NCBI RefSeq assembly: GCF_002899895.1
Contig: NZ_PPEI02000002.1
Location: forward strand, 983,250-1,018,082
DNA: 34,833 bases
Direction: 5' to 3'
Origin: Chryseobacterium oncorhynchi
GTDB lineage: Bacteria > Bacteroidota > Bacteroidia > Flavobacteriales > Weeksellaceae
Below are positions 7,855 to 17,286 of this stretch, piece after piece. Under the pieces are notes generated by a model that worked only from the letters and a program-made list of their open reading frames with translations, did not search any database and had not been told where the DNA came from. A program made the translations under genes and the position numbers. Position 1 is the first letter of the stretch. The number at the start of each line of letters is the position of its first letter.

Positions 7855-8682
7855 TTATTTTTCAAGCAATAGACTTACCCATTCTTCTCTCTGCAGCTTT
7901 TTCTTCAAGGTAAGACCACTTTCTTTGCATACTTCCAGAATATCATCTACATCAAAGAAGCAAAGTCCTGAAAGCAATAGTTTCCCCCCTTCATTTAACA
8001 CAGAAACATAGGTTGGAATATCTGAAATCAGAATATTTCTGTTAATATTTGCCAGAATAATATCGTAATTTTCCTTTCCAAGGTTTTCTGCTGTTCCCTG
8101 CTCAATATCAAGTTCAACACTGTTTCTTACAGCATTTTCCTTTGAGTTTTCTACAGACCATTCATCGATATCAATTGCTTTTGTATCCCCTGCACCCTGC
8201 TGTTTTGCGTAGATCGCCAATACAGATGTTCCACACCCCATATCCAATACTTTCTTCCCGGTAAAGTCGATATCCATCATCTGCTGGATCATCAGGTGTG
8301 TTGTTGGGTGATGTCCTGTTCCGAAAGACATCTTAGGCTGGATGATAATCTCATGCATTCCCGGTACAGATTCATGGAATTCTGCTCTGATTAATACTTT
8401 ATCGTCGATATTGATAGGAGAAAAGTTTTTTTCCCACTCTTCATTCCAGTTGATATTTGGCATTTCTTCATAAGAATACTCAATTTTTACATTTTCGTTT
8501 TCAAAGATGGAAAGTGCTTTAAGCTGATCTTCGTGAAACAACTCTGTTTGGATATATCCTAAAATTCCGTGAATTTCTTCTGTAAAGCTGTCAAAACCTA
8601 TTTCAATAAGTTCTGCCATTAATATCTCGTTCCAAGGTTGCAATGGAGTAATCTTGAAGTTGAATTCTAAATAATTTTGCAT
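7855..8682 (-). CDS. prmA: Ribosomal protein L11 methyltransferase
   Basis: A 275-aa S-adenosylmethionine-dependent methyltransferase that trimethylates ribosomal protein L11. The N-terminal substrate-recognition domain (about 1-90) is followed by the Rossmann domain with the PrmA signature SFGTGHHPTT (119-128), motif I VLDMGCGTS (145-153), the acidic AIDIDEW strand, and ANINRNIL (211-218). Length and order fit the family. I chose the ATG at 8682 because a good -7 promoter element at 8697-8705 would start transcription downstream of the only longer alternative, a TTG at 8700. The SH3-like gene follows after 21 bp. Confidence 0.93.
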   Translation of the reverse strand: MQNYLEFNFKITPLQPWNEILMAELIEIGFDSFTEEIHGILGYIQTELFHEDQLKALSIFENENVKIEYSYEEMPNINWNEEWEKNFSPINIDDKVLIRAEFHESVPGMHEIIIQPKMSFGTGHHPTTHLMIQQMMDIDFTGKKVLDMGCGTSVLAIYAKQQGAGDTKAIDIDEWSVENSKENAVRNSVELDIEQGTAENLGKENYDIILANINRNILISDIPTYVSVLNEGGKLLLSGLCFFDVDDILEVCKESGLTLKKKLQREEWVSLLLEK

Positions 8683-8696
8683 GTGAATAATTTGGT

Positions 8697-8705
8697 GCAA
8701 AAATA
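8697..8705 (-). promoter_or_regulatory. -7 element for prmA
   Basis: On the minus strand TATTTTTGC matches TAnnTTTG plus C. It sits just ahead of the prmA ATG, implying a very short leader, and supports the start at 8682. No clear TTTG is seen at -33. Confidence 0.55.
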
Positions 8706-8735
8706 CTAATGTTATTATTGTTAAAAAAATAGAAA

Positions 8736-8807
8736 GGCTAAGTTTTGGGTATAGCCGAAAGATTTTATGATTTTGTTAAATGGACTAAAGTCTATTTCTA
8801 TTGAATT
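8736..8807. repeat. Small hairpin repeat, copy 1
   Basis: The element starts GGCTAAG, has GGGTAT inside, and ends with hairpin ATGGACTAAAGTCTAT (8780-8795) followed by TTCTATTGAATT. The copy at 9872-9934 has the same layout and an identical tail, with stem bases changed in pairs. The gap 8683-9020 also holds a terminator and the prmA promoter, but no gene. Confidence 0.6.
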
Positions 8808-8907
8808 CTAATGTGAAGCTCTCACTGATTATGGGGATTAAGCAGATTGTTGTGGAAAAAATGGGCGGTCTGTGAGAAACAAGAATCATTTTTTCAAAAA
8901 GGAAAAT

Positions 8908-8946
8908 AAAAAAGCGGGATTCCATTGACTGGATTTCCCCGCTTTT
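8908..8946 (-). terminator. Terminator of the SDR gene
   Basis: AAAAGCGGG pairs with CCCGCTTTT across a 16-18-nt loop with further weak pairing. On the minus strand it is followed by TTTTTTATTTT. It lies about 75 bp after the stop of the dehydrogenase at 9021. Confidence 0.85.
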
Positions 8947-9020
8947 ATTAGATTTCATTATTCAAGACAAGCTTACAGGTGTTTTTGTAATTTTACCTTG
9001 AATTTTAAGTTTTCGAATTT

Positions 9021-9734
9021 CTATGGATTTGTAGAGAAGATAGAACCATTAGCAATTAATGCTCTTCTATTCATTTTCAGGATATCTCTTACCCATTCTG
9101 CAAAATCCTCAGGTTGTAATACTGTATCCGGATTTCCATCTGTAAGTCCGCCTTGAATACTCATATCAGAAGCAATTGTGCTTGGCGTTAAGGTAACGAC
9201 ACGGATATTTTGCTTTCTCCATTCTGCCATCATGGATTGGGATAATGAAACCACAGCCGCCTTTGAAGCTGCATATGCTGACATATTCGGTCCTCCTTTT
9301 AATCCTGCTGTGGAAGCTACGTTCACAATATCACCTTCTCCTTTAGCTTTCATAAATGGGTGTACGGCCTTAGCTGCATAATACACTCCAAATAAGTTGG
9401 TTTTGATTACCTGTTCCCATGTTTCAGAAGACATATCTTCAATGGTTCCGAAGTCTCCGATACCTGCATTGTTCACAAGAATATCTACTCCGCCCAATTT
9501 TTCAGCTAAAGCTTCAATTCCTGTTTTTACAGCTGCTTCATCATCAATACTGAATACTGCATAGGCAGCATTTACTCCCAATTTTTGGATTTCGTCAACT
9601 GTATTTTTAAGGTTCTCTTCGTTTCTTCCTGTAATGGCAATGTTCACTCCTTCATTAGCCAAAGCTAGTGCTACAGCTTTACCTAATCCTCTTCCACCAC
9701 CTGTTACAATGGCATTTTTTCCGTTTATATTCAT
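9021..9734 (-). CDS. Short-chain dehydrogenase/reductase (FabG-like)
   Basis: A 237-aa classical SDR oxidoreductase using NAD(P)H. It has the cofactor motif TGGGRGLG (11-18), NNAG (88-91), N113, S141 and the catalytic YAASK (Y154, K158). An arginine after the first beta-alpha unit (TGRNEE) suggests a preference for NADPH. It resembles 3-ketoacyl-ACP reductases, but the gene stands alone, not in a fatty-acid cluster, so the substrate is open. The ATG at 9734 has a -7 element about 23-30 bp upstream. The C-terminus SIFSTNP is typical of this subgroup. Confidence 0.88.
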   Translation of the reverse strand: MNINGKNAIVTGGGRGLGKAVALALANEGVNIAITGRNEENLKNTVDEIQKLGVNAAYAVFSIDDEAAVKTGIEALAEKLGGVDILVNNAGIGDFGTIEDMSSETWEQVIKTNLFGVYYAAKAVHPFMKAKGEGDIVNVASTAGLKGGPNMSAYAASKAAVVSLSQSMMAEWRKQNIRVVTLTPSTIASDMSIQGGLTDGNPDTVLQPEDFAEWVRDILKMNRRALIANGSIFSTNP

Positions 9735-9756
9735 AGTAATAATACTTTTCGTGTTA

Positions 9757-9764
9757 CAAAGTTA
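9757..9764 (-). promoter_or_regulatory. -7 element for the SDR gene
   Basis: On the minus strand TAACTTTG matches TAnnTTTG at a suitable distance from the ATG at 9734. The -33 element is not obvious. Confidence 0.5.
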
Positions 9765-9871
9765 CAAAAGAACATTTTTACGGAATGGAAAGAATGGAGA
9801 TTTAATAGTTTTTTAATGGTTAGATAGATATTTAACCCTTGAATTTCACTAAAATCAAAATAGTAATTTTA

Positions 9872-9934
9872 GGCTAAAGCCATTGGAACTGGGTATTATT
9901 AAGAAAGCGGGCTAAAGCCCGCTTCTATTGAATT
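9872..9934. repeat. Small hairpin repeat, copy 2
   Basis: The element starts GGCTAAAGCC, has GGGTATTATT inside, and ends with the perfect hairpin GCGGGCTAAAGCCCGC (9907-9922) and the tail TTCTATTGAATT (9923-9934). It matches the layout of copy 1 at 8736-8807. The gap 9735-10052 also holds a promoter and a terminator, but no gene. Confidence 0.65.
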
Positions 9935-9981
9935 TTTATTTAAAACTGATATTCAGGTATTTTCCGACAACTTTAAACTTC

Positions 9982-10018
9982 AGCAAAAAACAAAGCCGGC
10001 TCACAATGAACCGGCTTC
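9982..10018 (-). terminator. Terminator of the susC-susD-phosphoesterase operon
   Basis: AAGCCGG (9993-9999) pairs with CCGGCTT (10011-10017). On the minus strand TTTGTTTTTTG follows. It lies 35 bp behind the phosphoesterase stop codon. Confidence 0.88.
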
Positions 10019-10052
10019 TAAATCTAAAAAAGTATAGTAAAAAATGAAAAAC

Positions 10053-11642
10053 TTAAGGAATCTGGATGGCATTCTGCACTTCAAACTCTTCTGAAGCTGA
10101 GAATTGATTTCCATACATATCTACAGCTCTAACCTCAACTTTATGTTTTCCTAAGGTTAACTTTTTAGGGAAATCTGCTTCCCAGATATGTTTTGCTATT
10201 TCAGGATTAGACGGTCTTCTTCCCTGTAAAATCTTTTCTGTAGTATCCCATTTGAAAACGGAAAGGGCAAAATTAGGATCTATGGTTTCATCATACTCCA
10301 TTTCTTCCCATTTTCCGTTATCTATTCTGTATTCAACTTTGTCTTTTTTACTTCCGACAAAGAAGTTTGCCAATACTTTTGCTGATGTTTTTGAAGGAAA
10401 TGGGATTACCTTCGGAACGTATAATTTGATTTGATAATCCTCCGGTTTTCCGGCGGTTTTATATTTTACTTTATATTGGTTATCTGTAAAGCTGATGAAT
10501 GAATATCCTTTGGCTGTACCGTCTCTCATGGTTGAAGTAGGAAGTCCTTCTTCATCGGGTGTTCCGGAATACCAATCGCCGCACGTAGTCCCTACGTTGT
10601 ATTCATGTAGTTCTTTTACTCCATTCCATCCTGCTTTTTTACCATAGAAAATCTGCTGTTGAATATGGGTATGTGCCGATAAAAGTAATACATTCTGGAA
10701 AGGATTTAGGAAATCGAATAATTTCTGACGGTCTGCATTTCTGAAACTGTCTTCATTGTTATGCTCTAACGGAATATGGAAAGATACTACGATGAGCTTA
10801 TTTTTATCAACTAGCTTCAGGTCGTTTTCAATAAACTGCAGCTGATCTTCACGGAAGCCACCCCAGTATCCCTTACCATCTCTTGGATCCGGATACAAGA
10901 TATCATCCAGAATAATGAAGTGTACGTTTCCATAATTGAAAGAATAATTGGCAGGACCAAAATTGGATTCGAACGTTTCATCGGAAAGATGGTCATCTTT
11001 AGCATCATAGTTCATGTCATGATTCCCCATGACGTTATACCAAGGCAGCCCCACTTCTTTCATTACGTCTGCATAAGGTTTCTGCAGACTTAGATTATCT
11101 CCTACAAGATCTCCTAAACTGATTCCCAGCACTGCATTTTTCTTGGTATTTTTAACTTCATTTACAATTCCTCTCTTAAAGTAATCCAATTCTTTCTCGG
11201 TATAAGGCTGTGGATCTCCAAAAACCAGAATATCAAAGTTTCGGTCTTCATTCTGCTTATAAAGCGGGAAATTTAATTCCTTAGGCAGCTCTCCGGTTGG
11301 AGCAACTCCTTTGTACTTAAAATCTGCTGGAGAACCTTTGGGTTTATGATGGTAATAAAACTGTGGTAAATTATTACTATTTAAAGCCGTTTGATACCCC
11401 GATGGCTTGATCACAAAAACGGTCTGATCTTCCTGAATTGGCAGGCTATAACGTCCATTTTTATCTGTTAATACAACTTGTACTCCGTTTGAAACAGCAA
11501 CTCCTTCAATCCCTTTTTCACGGTTTTCTTTCTTTTGGTTTTTATTACTGTCTTCGTATACATATCCTGAAACAGAAGATTGGGAGAATGCCATTGCTGA
11601 AATCAATAGACAAGGCATTAAAAATTTTATTTTGATACTCAT
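10053..11642 (-). CDS. Secreted calcineurin-like metallophosphoesterase, three-domain type
   Basis: A 529-aa protein with a signal peptide (about 1-20). An N-terminal Ig/carboxypeptidase-regulatory-like domain (about 23-130, with SGYVYEDSNKNQ and DKNGRYSLP) precedes a calcineurin-type phosphoesterase domain. Metal ligands are visible in GDPQ (D143, Q145), GDLVGD (177-182), GNHD (206-209), SFHIPLEH and SAHTHIQQ. A C-terminal beta domain (about 410-525) completes the MetallophosN/Metallophos/MetallophosC layout. It likely hydrolyses phosphate mono- or diesters in the periplasm or at the surface. It begins 26 bp after susD and is the last gene of the susC-susD operon, so its substrate or product is probably imported by that pair. 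Confidence 0.88.
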   Translation of the reverse strand: MSIKIKFLMPCLLISAMAFSQSSVSGYVYEDSNKNQKKENREKGIEGVAVSNGVQVVLTDKNGRYSLPIQEDQTVFVIKPSGYQTALNSNNLPQFYYHHKPKGSPADFKYKGVAPTGELPKELNFPLYKQNEDRNFDILVFGDPQPYTEKELDYFKRGIVNEVKNTKKNAVLGISLGDLVGDNLSLQKPYADVMKEVGLPWYNVMGNHDMNYDAKDDHLSDETFESNFGPANYSFNYGNVHFIILDDILYPDPRDGKGYWGGFREDQLQFIENDLKLVDKNKLIVVSFHIPLEHNNEDSFRNADRQKLFDFLNPFQNVLLLSAHTHIQQQIFYGKKAGWNGVKELHEYNVGTTCGDWYSGTPDEEGLPTSTMRDGTAKGYSFISFTDNQYKVKYKTAGKPEDYQIKLYVPKVIPFPSKTSAKVLANFFVGSKKDKVEYRIDNGKWEEMEYDETIDPNFALSVFKWDTTEKILQGRRPSNPEIAKHIWEADFPKKLTLGKHKVEVRAVDMYGNQFSASEEFEVQNAIQIP

Positions 11643-11668
11643 TTTTATTTCTTTTTACTTATTAAGGT

Positions 11669-13117
11669 TTATTTATTCCACCACATTTTCACATTGATAT
11701 TGTCGCCACCCATCTGCTGAACCGCTGCCTGATAGTTTTCCATATTTAAAACTCTTGAATTAGGTGGATACATTAATCTTTGAGGAAGATTTCCTCCATT
11801 TAAAAGTCCCCCATTATTAGGTAATTCCGGGAAGCCTGTTCTTCTTTTTTCAAACCATTGCTGCTGATCTACAAAGAAGAGCGCTATATATTTCTGAAGC
11901 ATAATTTTTTTCATACTTCCTGTTCCGTACGCTACATTTGGATTATCAAAATAATTGGCAGGAACTACCGATCCCCATTGTTCTATAGATCCTTTTACTC
12001 CGTTTTCATAATAGGTCTTTGCACTTCCAGAAATGATGCCTTTCAATGCCAGTTCTGCTAATGTAAACTGAAGTTCAGCATAGGGATAAACAAAAATTTT
12101 CAATGGTGCTTTAGCCAGATTTTGGTTAAGGTTTGACGGCTGATTGGTAAATACGGTTCCGAAGGGATATCCTGACGGCGCTCCCAAGTATCCAATATTA
12201 TTTCCTTTCGGATCTTTTGCCTGAGAGAAAAACATGGGAATACGTGGATCATTATTAGCTTTCATGCTCTCTACAAAAAATTCTGAGGCAGCTCTACCTG
12301 TGGTAAAATCCTGATATCTTGCAATGGGAGGCATTAATGGATAAATTCCTGAAATATCTACTTTTACAGCATCCGCATTACTTTGAAAAATGGGAAATAC
12401 TGTTGGATTATTTGTTATTTCCTGAATTCTTTCTTTAACGTTCACTTCTCCATCTCTGTTTAAAATCCTTGTCAAAAGTCTTAGAGAAAGAGAATTACAG
12501 AACTTCTTCCAGTTGATAATTCCGTTGGCATCTGAATCTGCCTTGTAAAATAGATCTCCTCCGGAAAGCATTTTATTGGTAACAAAAAGGGAGTTTGCAG
12601 TTTTTAAGTCATCCAATAACTTTAAATAGATCTCTTTCTGCCTATCGAATTTCGGTTGTGAAATACTTCCGTCCAACTGTGATGCTTCAGAAAACGGAAC
12701 ATCTCCATAGGTATCTGTAAGATTAGAGTACATCCATGCATTCAGTACCATTGAGATGGCTTGATAGTTTTTATCTCCTTCAGCAATAGCCGTTTTTCTA
12801 AGGTCATCTACCTGCTTCAGCCATCTGTAAGAATTATTCCAAAAGCCATTTCCTGTATTTTCTGTGATATAATAACGGCTCAATGAGTTTCCTTCATTGG
12901 GGAAATCAAGAGAAACCTGCATAATATCAAAGGTAAAATCATTGGCTCTGCTGTATCCTACCGAAGCCATATTGTACTGAATGGGAATCAGCAAAGAACT
13001 GGCAACAGGTTCATTAATTCTACTGGTATCTTTATTGATTTCATCAAGACTCCTGTCACATGAAACAGTACTGCCTACAAGTGTTAGAAATGAACATATA
13101 TAGATTAATTTTTTCAT
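11669..13117 (-). CDS. SusD/RagB-family nutrient-binding lipoprotein
   Basis: A 482-aa surface lipoprotein. The signal peptide ends in a lipobox with the lipidated cysteine at residue 20 (GSTVSC). The body is helical with TPR-like features, including WKKFCNSLSLRLLTRI and the C-terminal QQWFEKRRTGFPEL, typical of the SusD-like group 2 families. SusD proteins cap the SusC barrel at the cell surface and capture the ligand. The gene starts 11 bp after susC. The ligand is unknown; a phosphoester is suggested by the downstream phosphoesterase. Confidence 0.92.
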   Translation of the reverse strand: MKKLIYICSFLTLVGSTVSCDRSLDEINKDTSRINEPVASSLLIPIQYNMASVGYSRANDFTFDIMQVSLDFPNEGNSLSRYYITENTGNGFWNNSYRWLKQVDDLRKTAIAEGDKNYQAISMVLNAWMYSNLTDTYGDVPFSEASQLDGSISQPKFDRQKEIYLKLLDDLKTANSLFVTNKMLSGGDLFYKADSDANGIINWKKFCNSLSLRLLTRILNRDGEVNVKERIQEITNNPTVFPIFQSNADAVKVDISGIYPLMPPIARYQDFTTGRAASEFFVESMKANNDPRIPMFFSQAKDPKGNNIGYLGAPSGYPFGTVFTNQPSNLNQNLAKAPLKIFVYPYAELQFTLAELALKGIISGSAKTYYENGVKGSIEQWGSVVPANYFDNPNVAYGTGSMKKIMLQKYIALFFVDQQQWFEKRRTGFPELPNNGGLLNGGNLPQRLMYPPNSRVLNMENYQAAVQQMGGDNINVKMWWNK

Positions 13118-13128
13118 TTTTTCTGATT

Positions 13129-16101
13129 TTAAAATTTAACATTTAACTGAATTCCAACGGTTCTGGCCTGAGGCAACTGCCCCATTTCCACTCCCGGTGT
13201 GATGGTAGAATCATCCAGTGTAGCAGCTTCAGGATCAAATAATGGAAACTTTGTCCACATCCAAAGGTTTCTTCCGAATAAAGCAAGACTGATATCTGTA
13301 ACTTTTAAAGGTTCAACCACAGATTTTGGGAATGAATAAGAGATTCTGGCATCCCTCAGCTTAATGAATGAGGTGTCAAATGAATTGGTTTCCACATTCG
13401 CTCTTCTGTAATAATCTCCATAATAAGTAGACACAGGAATTCCTTTTGTATTTGGTGAGAAGCTTCCGTCAGGATTCTGTACCACTCCCTGGCCTACAAT
13501 TAAACCACCTGGATTGTCTCTTCCGGCAAGGGTATGGGTAAGCTTCCCTTGTTCAGACATCTTGTGATGGGACTGCGAATAGGCCATTCCTTTGTACTGA
13601 CCGTCAAAAGAGAAGCTAATGGTAATATTTTTATATTTGAACTCGTTCTGAAGACCTGCTCTCCACTTTGGATAGGCATTTCCAATCTTTCTTACTTCGG
13701 TTGGCTTGGCTGTTAGCCCATCGGTATCATAGATCACCTGTCCATCCGGAGAATATAGTAATCCGTAACCATAAATATCTCCCAAGGATCCGCCTACAAC
13801 GGCATTATAATAAACAACACTTCCTACGCTTCCCATGGTATAAGGTTTTCCCTGATACTCTTCCGGAAGTGAAAGAATTTTGTTCCTGTTCATGGACCAG
13901 TTGGCATTTACATTCCAGGAAAAATTTTTATTCTTAATTGGATAAGCATTTAATGTCATTTCAATCCCTCTGTTTCTCAACTCTCCGGAATTAATAATTC
14001 TTTTGTTATACCCTGTTTCATATAGCATAGGAATTACAATTGACTGGTCTTTAGAATTGTTTTGATAGGCTGTAAAATTGAAAGTCAGTCTGTTTTTCAA
14101 CACGGTAAAATCCATCCCTCCTTCTATGTTGGTAATCATTTCCGGCTTAAGGTTAGGATTCGGATATAATAGCGGAGATTCAACGGATCCAGTAAATGCA
14201 CTGTTTTCATAGTATTTCTCAAGCATATAGTTGTAGGTATCGTTTCCTACTTTTGACCAGGATAATCTTAGTTTCCAGAAATTCAGGTTATCTGATTTTA
14301 TTTTAAAGATATCCGACAATACAAAAGATGATGATAAGGATGGATAGAAGTAAGACCTGTTATGAGCAGGAAGCGTACTGCTCCAGTCGTTTCTGGCTGT
14401 TACATCCAAAAATACCATATCCTTATAGCTAAAGTTGGCCAATGCATACATACTGTTCACCTGATTATCATTAGGCTTTGGAAGCTTGGTTTCAAGAGAT
14501 GTAGCATTGGAAAGCTGATAAAGGCCTACTTTATTTAATCCATTGGCTCTGTAATCATTCATCGTATATTCATGATATCTGATATTACCTCCGGCAGAAG
14601 CATTTATCCCAAAGTTTCCGAATTTATTTTTATAGGTGAATAAAATATCATTATTCAGATCTAGATATCTGATGTATTGCTCTCTGTAAAAACCTTTCAG
14701 ATAGTTGGCAGAACTCCATGGTCTTCTCTGCGTACGAAGTTCATTGTTCCACTCTACTCCGGTTTTATAGGTTACATCAAAGTTTTTTGCCAGCTGATAA
14801 TTGATATTAATATTTCCTGTGATTGTTTTCTTATTGGTTCCGTTCAGGTTTTCATATGCAATCAGGTAAGGGTTATCAATATAGGAGCTGAAAGGGTGAA
14901 CCTGTTCTATCTGTTCCTGTCCTTTTCTCCAGATAGGCTTGTACCATGCAAGATCGACATTCGGATTCTGGAAAATCATAAAGTACGAGATCGACTGGTT
15001 GTTGTAGCCCGTTGCAGGAAGATTATCACTTTTTGTCTGGCTAAAATTGATTTTGGTTCCAATCTTCAGTCTGTTGCTCAGTTTATGATCTAAGGATAAG
15101 GCCGCATTCAATCTGTTGAATCCTGTATTCGGCATCATCCATTCATTCTTCAGATAGGAAAGAGATGTTCTGAAAGCTGTAGTTTCATTAGAATGCTCTA
15201 TCGACAAGCTGTTTGAATAGTTAGAACCAACCTGCCAAAAGTCTTTGATATTATTGGTGTAAGGTCTCCAAAGTTGTCTTTCCAAACTTTGTCCCTCTAC
15301 GGTTGGGTCATATTGAAAGTAATACTGTCCGGCAAATTTTGGCCCGAATGCACTACTTGTAGATCCGGTATTGATCCCATCTGCAGAAAGTCCGTAAGAA
15401 TAATAATAGTTCCCGTTTTTGTCTTTCTGCTGGGTTCCCTGCCCGTATTCATACTGATAATCCGGCCATTTCAGAACACTATCATAACTTGAATAAGAAT
15501 TAAAGGTAATCTGAACTTTCCCTTTTTTACTTTTCCCGGATTTGGTGGTAATCATAATGGCTCCTCTGGAACCTCTGGAACCATACAATGCTGAAGCGGT
15601 AGGACCTTTCAGGATAGAGATTGATTCAATGTCATCAGGGTTGATGCTATTGAAACTGTCTCCATAATCAATGGGCAGATCACCTCCTGAGCCTGCACCA
15701 TAGGCAGCGGTTCCGGTTCCGGTCTTTTTTCCACTTAAAGGAACGCCATCAACAACAATCAAAGCATCATTATTCCCCATATTCATGGAAATGTCTCCAC
15801 GAAGCGTGATACGAGTCGTTCCAAGAGGTCCGGCTCCTGCAGTCTGAACTTTCAAGCCGGCTACTTTACCCTCTAAAGCCTGTGCCCAGTTGTTATTCTG
15901 TGTTTTTAAGATTTCCTCAGATTTAACAGTTTGGGTTGAGTACCCTAAAGACTTGTCTTGCCTTTTGATTCCCAAAGCAGTCACCACTACTTCATCAATT
16001 CCTTTGATTGTGTCTTTTTTAGCTTTCTGCTGAGCCATCAGATTGACACTGATGAATCCTAACAACGACAAAACCAACAGTTTTTGTGTCTCTTTACGCA
16101 T
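13129..16101 (-). CDS. SusC/RagA-family TonB-dependent outer-membrane transporter
   Basis: A 990-aa transporter with a signal peptide (about 1-23, ending NLMAQ). A TonB-box-like segment DEVVVTALG follows almost at once. A plug domain (about 45-190) holds the SusC signature ALIVVDGVP, then SINPDDIESISILKGPTAS and GSRGSRGAIMITTKSG. A long beta-barrel ends in the aromatic IQLNVKF. The carboxypeptidase-regulatory-like N-terminal domain found in many SusC proteins is absent, which makes this a short-form member. It imports large ligands into the periplasm, driven by TonB-ExbBD. It is the first gene of the susC-susD-phosphoesterase operon. Confidence 0.94.
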   Translation of the reverse strand: MRKETQKLLVLSLLGFISVNLMAQQKAKKDTIKGIDEVVVTALGIKRQDKSLGYSTQTVKSEEILKTQNNNWAQALEGKVAGLKVQTAGAGPLGTTRITLRGDISMNMGNNDALIVVDGVPLSGKKTGTGTAAYGAGSGGDLPIDYGDSFNSINPDDIESISILKGPTASALYGSRGSRGAIMITTKSGKSKKGKVQITFNSYSSYDSVLKWPDYQYEYGQGTQQKDKNGNYYYSYGLSADGINTGSTSSAFGPKFAGQYYFQYDPTVEGQSLERQLWRPYTNNIKDFWQVGSNYSNSLSIEHSNETTAFRTSLSYLKNEWMMPNTGFNRLNAALSLDHKLSNRLKIGTKINFSQTKSDNLPATGYNNQSISYFMIFQNPNVDLAWYKPIWRKGQEQIEQVHPFSSYIDNPYLIAYENLNGTNKKTITGNININYQLAKNFDVTYKTGVEWNNELRTQRRPWSSANYLKGFYREQYIRYLDLNNDILFTYKNKFGNFGINASAGGNIRYHEYTMNDYRANGLNKVGLYQLSNATSLETKLPKPNDNQVNSMYALANFSYKDMVFLDVTARNDWSSTLPAHNRSYFYPSLSSSFVLSDIFKIKSDNLNFWKLRLSWSKVGNDTYNYMLEKYYENSAFTGSVESPLLYPNPNLKPEMITNIEGGMDFTVLKNRLTFNFTAYQNNSKDQSIVIPMLYETGYNKRIINSGELRNRGIEMTLNAYPIKNKNFSWNVNANWSMNRNKILSLPEEYQGKPYTMGSVGSVVYYNAVVGGSLGDIYGYGLLYSPDGQVIYDTDGLTAKPTEVRKIGNAYPKWRAGLQNEFKYKNITISFSFDGQYKGMAYSQSHHKMSEQGKLTHTLAGRDNPGGLIVGQGVVQNPDGSFSPNTKGIPVSTYYGDYYRRANVETNSFDTSFIKLRDARISYSFPKSVVEPLKVTDISLALFGRNLWMWTKFPLFDPEAATLDDSTITPGVEMGQLPQARTVGIQLNVKF

Positions 16102-16117
16102 ATCCTTTTTGTTTGCG

Positions 16118-16125
16118 CAAAATTA
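16118..16125 (-). promoter_or_regulatory. -7 element for the susC operon
   Basis: On the minus strand TAATTTTG followed by C matches TAnnTTTG. The leader would be only about 10-15 nt and includes the purine-rich AAAAAGGAT immediately before the ATG. The rest of the gap 16102-16463 is AT-rich, with no gene and only the terminator of the next unit. Confidence 0.55.
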
Positions 16126-16398
16126 GAGCGACATTATGAGTACGGCTTTAACACTATTTTAACATTTATTAAAGATTTATTGAATACTATATTAACTTTT
16201 CCTTAACAAAATGAGTCAAGTATATGACTTACAACCATTTAAGTAATTAATAATTCTTAATGCCATTTCATAGTTATATTAATGTATATTTATTGTCTTC
16301 GCTTGAGATAATAAAACATAAAATACTATTATTCAATACATTAAACGAAGTTGAATTTTCAAAAATGTATTCTAATGGTTAAAAAGTGTGATTTTGAG

Positions 16399-16440
16399 GT
16401 AAAAAACCACAGTCTGCCCCTTTGCAGAGGCAGACTGTGG
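16399..16440 (-). terminator. Terminator of the glycerophosphodiesterase gene
   Basis: CCACAGTCTGCC (16407-16418) pairs perfectly with GGCAGACTGTGG (16429-16440), a 12-bp stem. On the minus strand it is followed by TTTTTTACC. It lies 23 bp behind the stop at 16464 and separates this gene from susC. Confidence 0.9.
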
Positions 16441-16463
16441 AATTTATTGATTGTTTAAAAATG

Positions 16464-17210
16464 TTATTTACCTTTCAGTTGTTCAGGAATGTTTGTGGTT
16501 ACAAATCCGATTCCTTGTTTTTTCAACTCATCGTATACTGCAACATCATTTACTGTCCATGAATTGGTAATAAGGCCTAATGTTTTTGCTTCTGAGATCC
16601 AGGTTGGGTTCTTTTGGAAAACACTGTAGTGATAATCCATTCCGTCAAGTCCTTCTTTTTTGATTTGTTCCGGTGACAATTCTCCATTTAGATATTGAAC
16701 CTTAAATGCAGGAGCTATTTTTTTAATCTCTTTACAGATATTCAGGCTGAAAGAAATGAATTCACTTTGAGATTCCAGCTTCATATCCTTGATCATTTTA
16801 ATGGTCTTTTGAGTAATCTCATTTTCAATTTCAGGAGTTTTGGCTGGCTTAATCTCTACAATGAGCTTTACAGATGGATCATTTTTCCCTTGTTTTAAAT
16901 AATCCTTTAAGGTAGGAAACTTTTCACCATTGGATAATTTCAATGCTTCCAGTTCCTTGAATGATGCTTCAGAAATTTCCATTTTACCATGATGTTCATC
17001 GTGGTTAATTACCAATACTCCATCCTTAGTCATTCTCACGTCAAATTCAGATCCGTAAACCTTTAATTTCTGAGCATTTTCCAATGATGTAATAGAATTT
17101 TCCGTGGTAGGAGGCTGAGCCTGAAAATATCCTCTATGTGCGATAATCTGAGTTTGTGCTTTCATCAAAACTGTACTTAAAACTGCTAACCCTAAGATAA
17201 AATTTTTCAT
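16464..17210 (-). CDS. Secreted glycerophosphodiester phosphodiesterase
   Basis: A 248-aa enzyme that splits glycerophosphodiesters into glycerol 3-phosphate and an alcohol. After a signal peptide (about 1-18, ending LMKAQ) it shows the GDPD active-site set: HRG (H25, R26), TTENS (E37, N38), EFDVRMTKDG (E55, D57) and NHDEHHG (H70, D71). I chose the ATG at 17210 because it starts the signal peptide; the frame stays open to 17297, but that extension overlaps the neighbouring hairpin. It is periplasmic or lipid-facing. It lies beside the Oar-like receptor and the SusCD-phosphoesterase operon, suggesting a phospholipid-headgroup or phosphate-scavenging theme. Confidence 0.9.
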   Translation of the reverse strand: MKNFILGLAVLSTVLMKAQTQIIAHRGYFQAQPPTTENSITSLENAQKLKVYGSEFDVRMTKDGVLVINHDEHHGKMEISEASFKELEALKLSNGEKFPTLKDYLKQGKNDPSVKLIVEIKPAKTPEIENEITQKTIKMIKDMKLESQSEFISFSLNICKEIKKIAPAFKVQYLNGELSPEQIKKEGLDGMDYHYSVFQKNPTWISEAKTLGLITNSWTVNDVAVYDELKKQGIGFVTTNIPEQLKGK

Positions 17211-17286
17211 AATATAATTTAGATAATTAAAAACAAAGTCCCGAAACTTTTGATAAAGGTAGTTAATATGAGACTTATTGAGAAAT

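Noticed and set aside
14677-15093. 138-codon plus-strand frame inside susC
   Set aside because: Fully antisense to a clear TonB-transporter gene, with no protein-like domain or promoter.
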